DNA of 6,303 bases from Clostridiales bacterium (GTDB lineage: Bacteria > Bacillota > Clostridia > Peptostreptococcales > Anaerovoracaceae). Numbering within the stretch: the stretch's first letter is position 1; each line of letters begins with the position of its first letter. A program made the position numbers and the translations under genes. Where the stretch lies: NCBI GenBank assembly GCA_012515135.1, contig JAAYYX010000088.1:1-6303 (forward strand). Direction: 5' to 3'. Below the pieces are notes generated by a model. That model was not told the DNA's origin. It worked only from the letters and a program-made list of their open reading frames with translations, and did not search any database. Shown here piece after piece: positions 5,416 through 6,303 of the stretch.

Positions 5416-6303
5416 TCAAACTCTTTCGGTAAATGCTTCGTGCTCTTCTTCCGTTACGAAAGAATTCTTAGCCATACCCTTCATGAGTATCCAGTAAATC
5501 ACAAATCCTATTGCGAATGATACCAGATATCCGTTGGCTGCCATCCACTGGATGAAGCTTGGACCAACGCCTGTTGAAGGATCAAAGATGAATACTGTGT
5601 TGCCCAGGATCGGGATTATCCATGCAGCTACCCAGGCGATTATTGCTGCCAGGTTCCAGCCGCTGTAGTACCAGTATCTGCCGTCGCTTCCCTTGAACAG
5701 ATCTGCAACGTCTACCCTCATCTTCTTACATATGAAGTAGTCAGCGATGAATATAGCAGCTATGGGAGCAAGAATGGTACCATAGTTGTTCAGCCATCCG
5801 AAGATGTAGGCTGCGCCTGTACCATATATCCACCAGGGCTGCAGTACGAAGCAAGCCAGGATACATGTGATAACAACACCTTTTTTGTAAGAGATCTTGC
5901 TGGGAGACATGTTGGAGAATCCGTTTGCCGGAGCCACAACGTTAGCTGCTACGCAAGTAGTTATTGTAGCTGCAACTACGCCCAAAGCAGAAATGAATAC
6001 AACGAACTTGTTGTCTACATAGTAGAAGACTGCTGTAGGATCAAACAGAGCTGTGCCCATGGCCAGTTTGGTGGCCTGTGCGAAGAATGCTCCGATGAAG
6101 GCACAGAAGAACATGGGCAGAGGCATTCCTATAAGTTGTCCTGCGAACTGTACTTTCTGTGATTTTGCATAACGTGAGAAGTCGGGGATATTAAGTGCCA
6201 TAGTAGCCCAGAATGCGATGTTGCCCGTAAGACCTGCCATGTATATGTATGCAAATCCTCCTGATGCGGCAATAACTGACGGGTCATTTGTCTGATGCAT
6301 TAC
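5416..6303 (-). CDS. NCS1 family nucleobase/hydantoin permease, N-terminus beyond the window
   Basis: Secondary transporter of the NCS1 (nucleobase:cation symporter-1) family, which brings uracil, cytosine, allantoin or hydantoins across the inner membrane. The window holds the last 295 codons before a TGA at 5416-5418; full NCS1 proteins are near 480-500 residues, so about 190 are missing on the right. Family signatures are clear: FWATMALNIPDFSRYAKSQ then a GQLIGMP segment, AANVVAPANGFSNMSP followed by KISYKKG, QPWWIY, and the WLNNYGTILAPIAAIFIADY stretch. About seven to eight hydrophobic helices remain, ending in an acidic tail (VTEEEHEAFTERV). It precedes the hydantoinase gene in the same direction with no clear promoter between, so the pair is probably one transcript and the permease likely imports the hydantoinase substrate. 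The substrate itself cannot be read from this part. Confidence 0.93.
   Translation of the reverse strand, partial: VMHQTNDPSVIAASGGFAYIYMAGLTGNIAFWATMALNIPDFSRYAKSQKVQFAGQLIGMPLPMFFCAFIGAFFAQATKLAMGTALFDPTAVFYYVDNKFVVFISALGVVAATITTCVAANVVAPANGFSNMSPSKISYKKGVVITCILACFVLQPWWIYGTGAAYIFGWLNNYGTILAPIAAIFIADYFICKKMRVDVADLFKGSDGRYWYYSGWNLAAIIAWVAAWIIPILGNTVFIFDPSTGVGPSFIQWMAANGYLVSFAIGFVIYWILMKGMAKNSFVTEEEHEAFTERV

Overview
The window looks like chromosomal DNA of an anaerobic low-to-moderate-GC Bacillota, most likely class Clostridia. This rests on strong AGGAGG-type ribosome binding sites, TTGACx/TATAAT promoters with 17-bp spacers, a Clostridia-type pairing of a DUF5685-like protein with a small J-domain protein, the single-chain ~640-residue form of aconitase, and a D-hydantoinase/NCS1 permease pair. 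I see no mobile element, CRISPR array, rRNA or tRNA.

Layout. (1) 1-1560, minus strand: the first 520 residues of an aconitate hydratase, uninterrupted and running off the left edge. (2) 1561-1702: a compact divergent promoter region. It holds two convincing sigma-A type promoters whose -35 boxes are only 7 bp apart, a strong dyad over the -10 and start site of the aconitase promoter, and further dyads between the promoters. (3) 1703-3710, plus strand: a tight three-gene operon made of a DUF5685-like protein (TTG start), a J-domain/TPR-like protein with a cysteine-rich tail (17-nt overlap with the gene before it), and a small six-helix membrane protein. (4) 3798-3824: a bidirectional terminator between convergent genes. 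(5) 3857-5263, minus strand: a D-hydantoinase/dihydropyrimidinase. (6) 5264-5415: a spacer rich in secondary structure, with a perfect 24-bp palindrome and two further hairpins. (7) 5416-6303, minus strand: the C-terminal part of an NCS1 family nucleobase/hydantoin permease, running off the right edge.

How the genes work together. The permease and hydantoinase read as one uptake-and-ring-opening unit for hydantoins, dihydropyrimidines or allantoin-like compounds. Aconitase belongs to citrate/2-oxoglutarate (glutamate) metabolism and shares only its regulatory region with the plus-strand trio. The trio is the least understood part: a predicted chaperone-recruiting J protein, a conserved partner carrying Cys and Asp-rich motifs, and a membrane protein. 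No function is established for it to my knowledge, and it is the best candidate here for an undescribed system.
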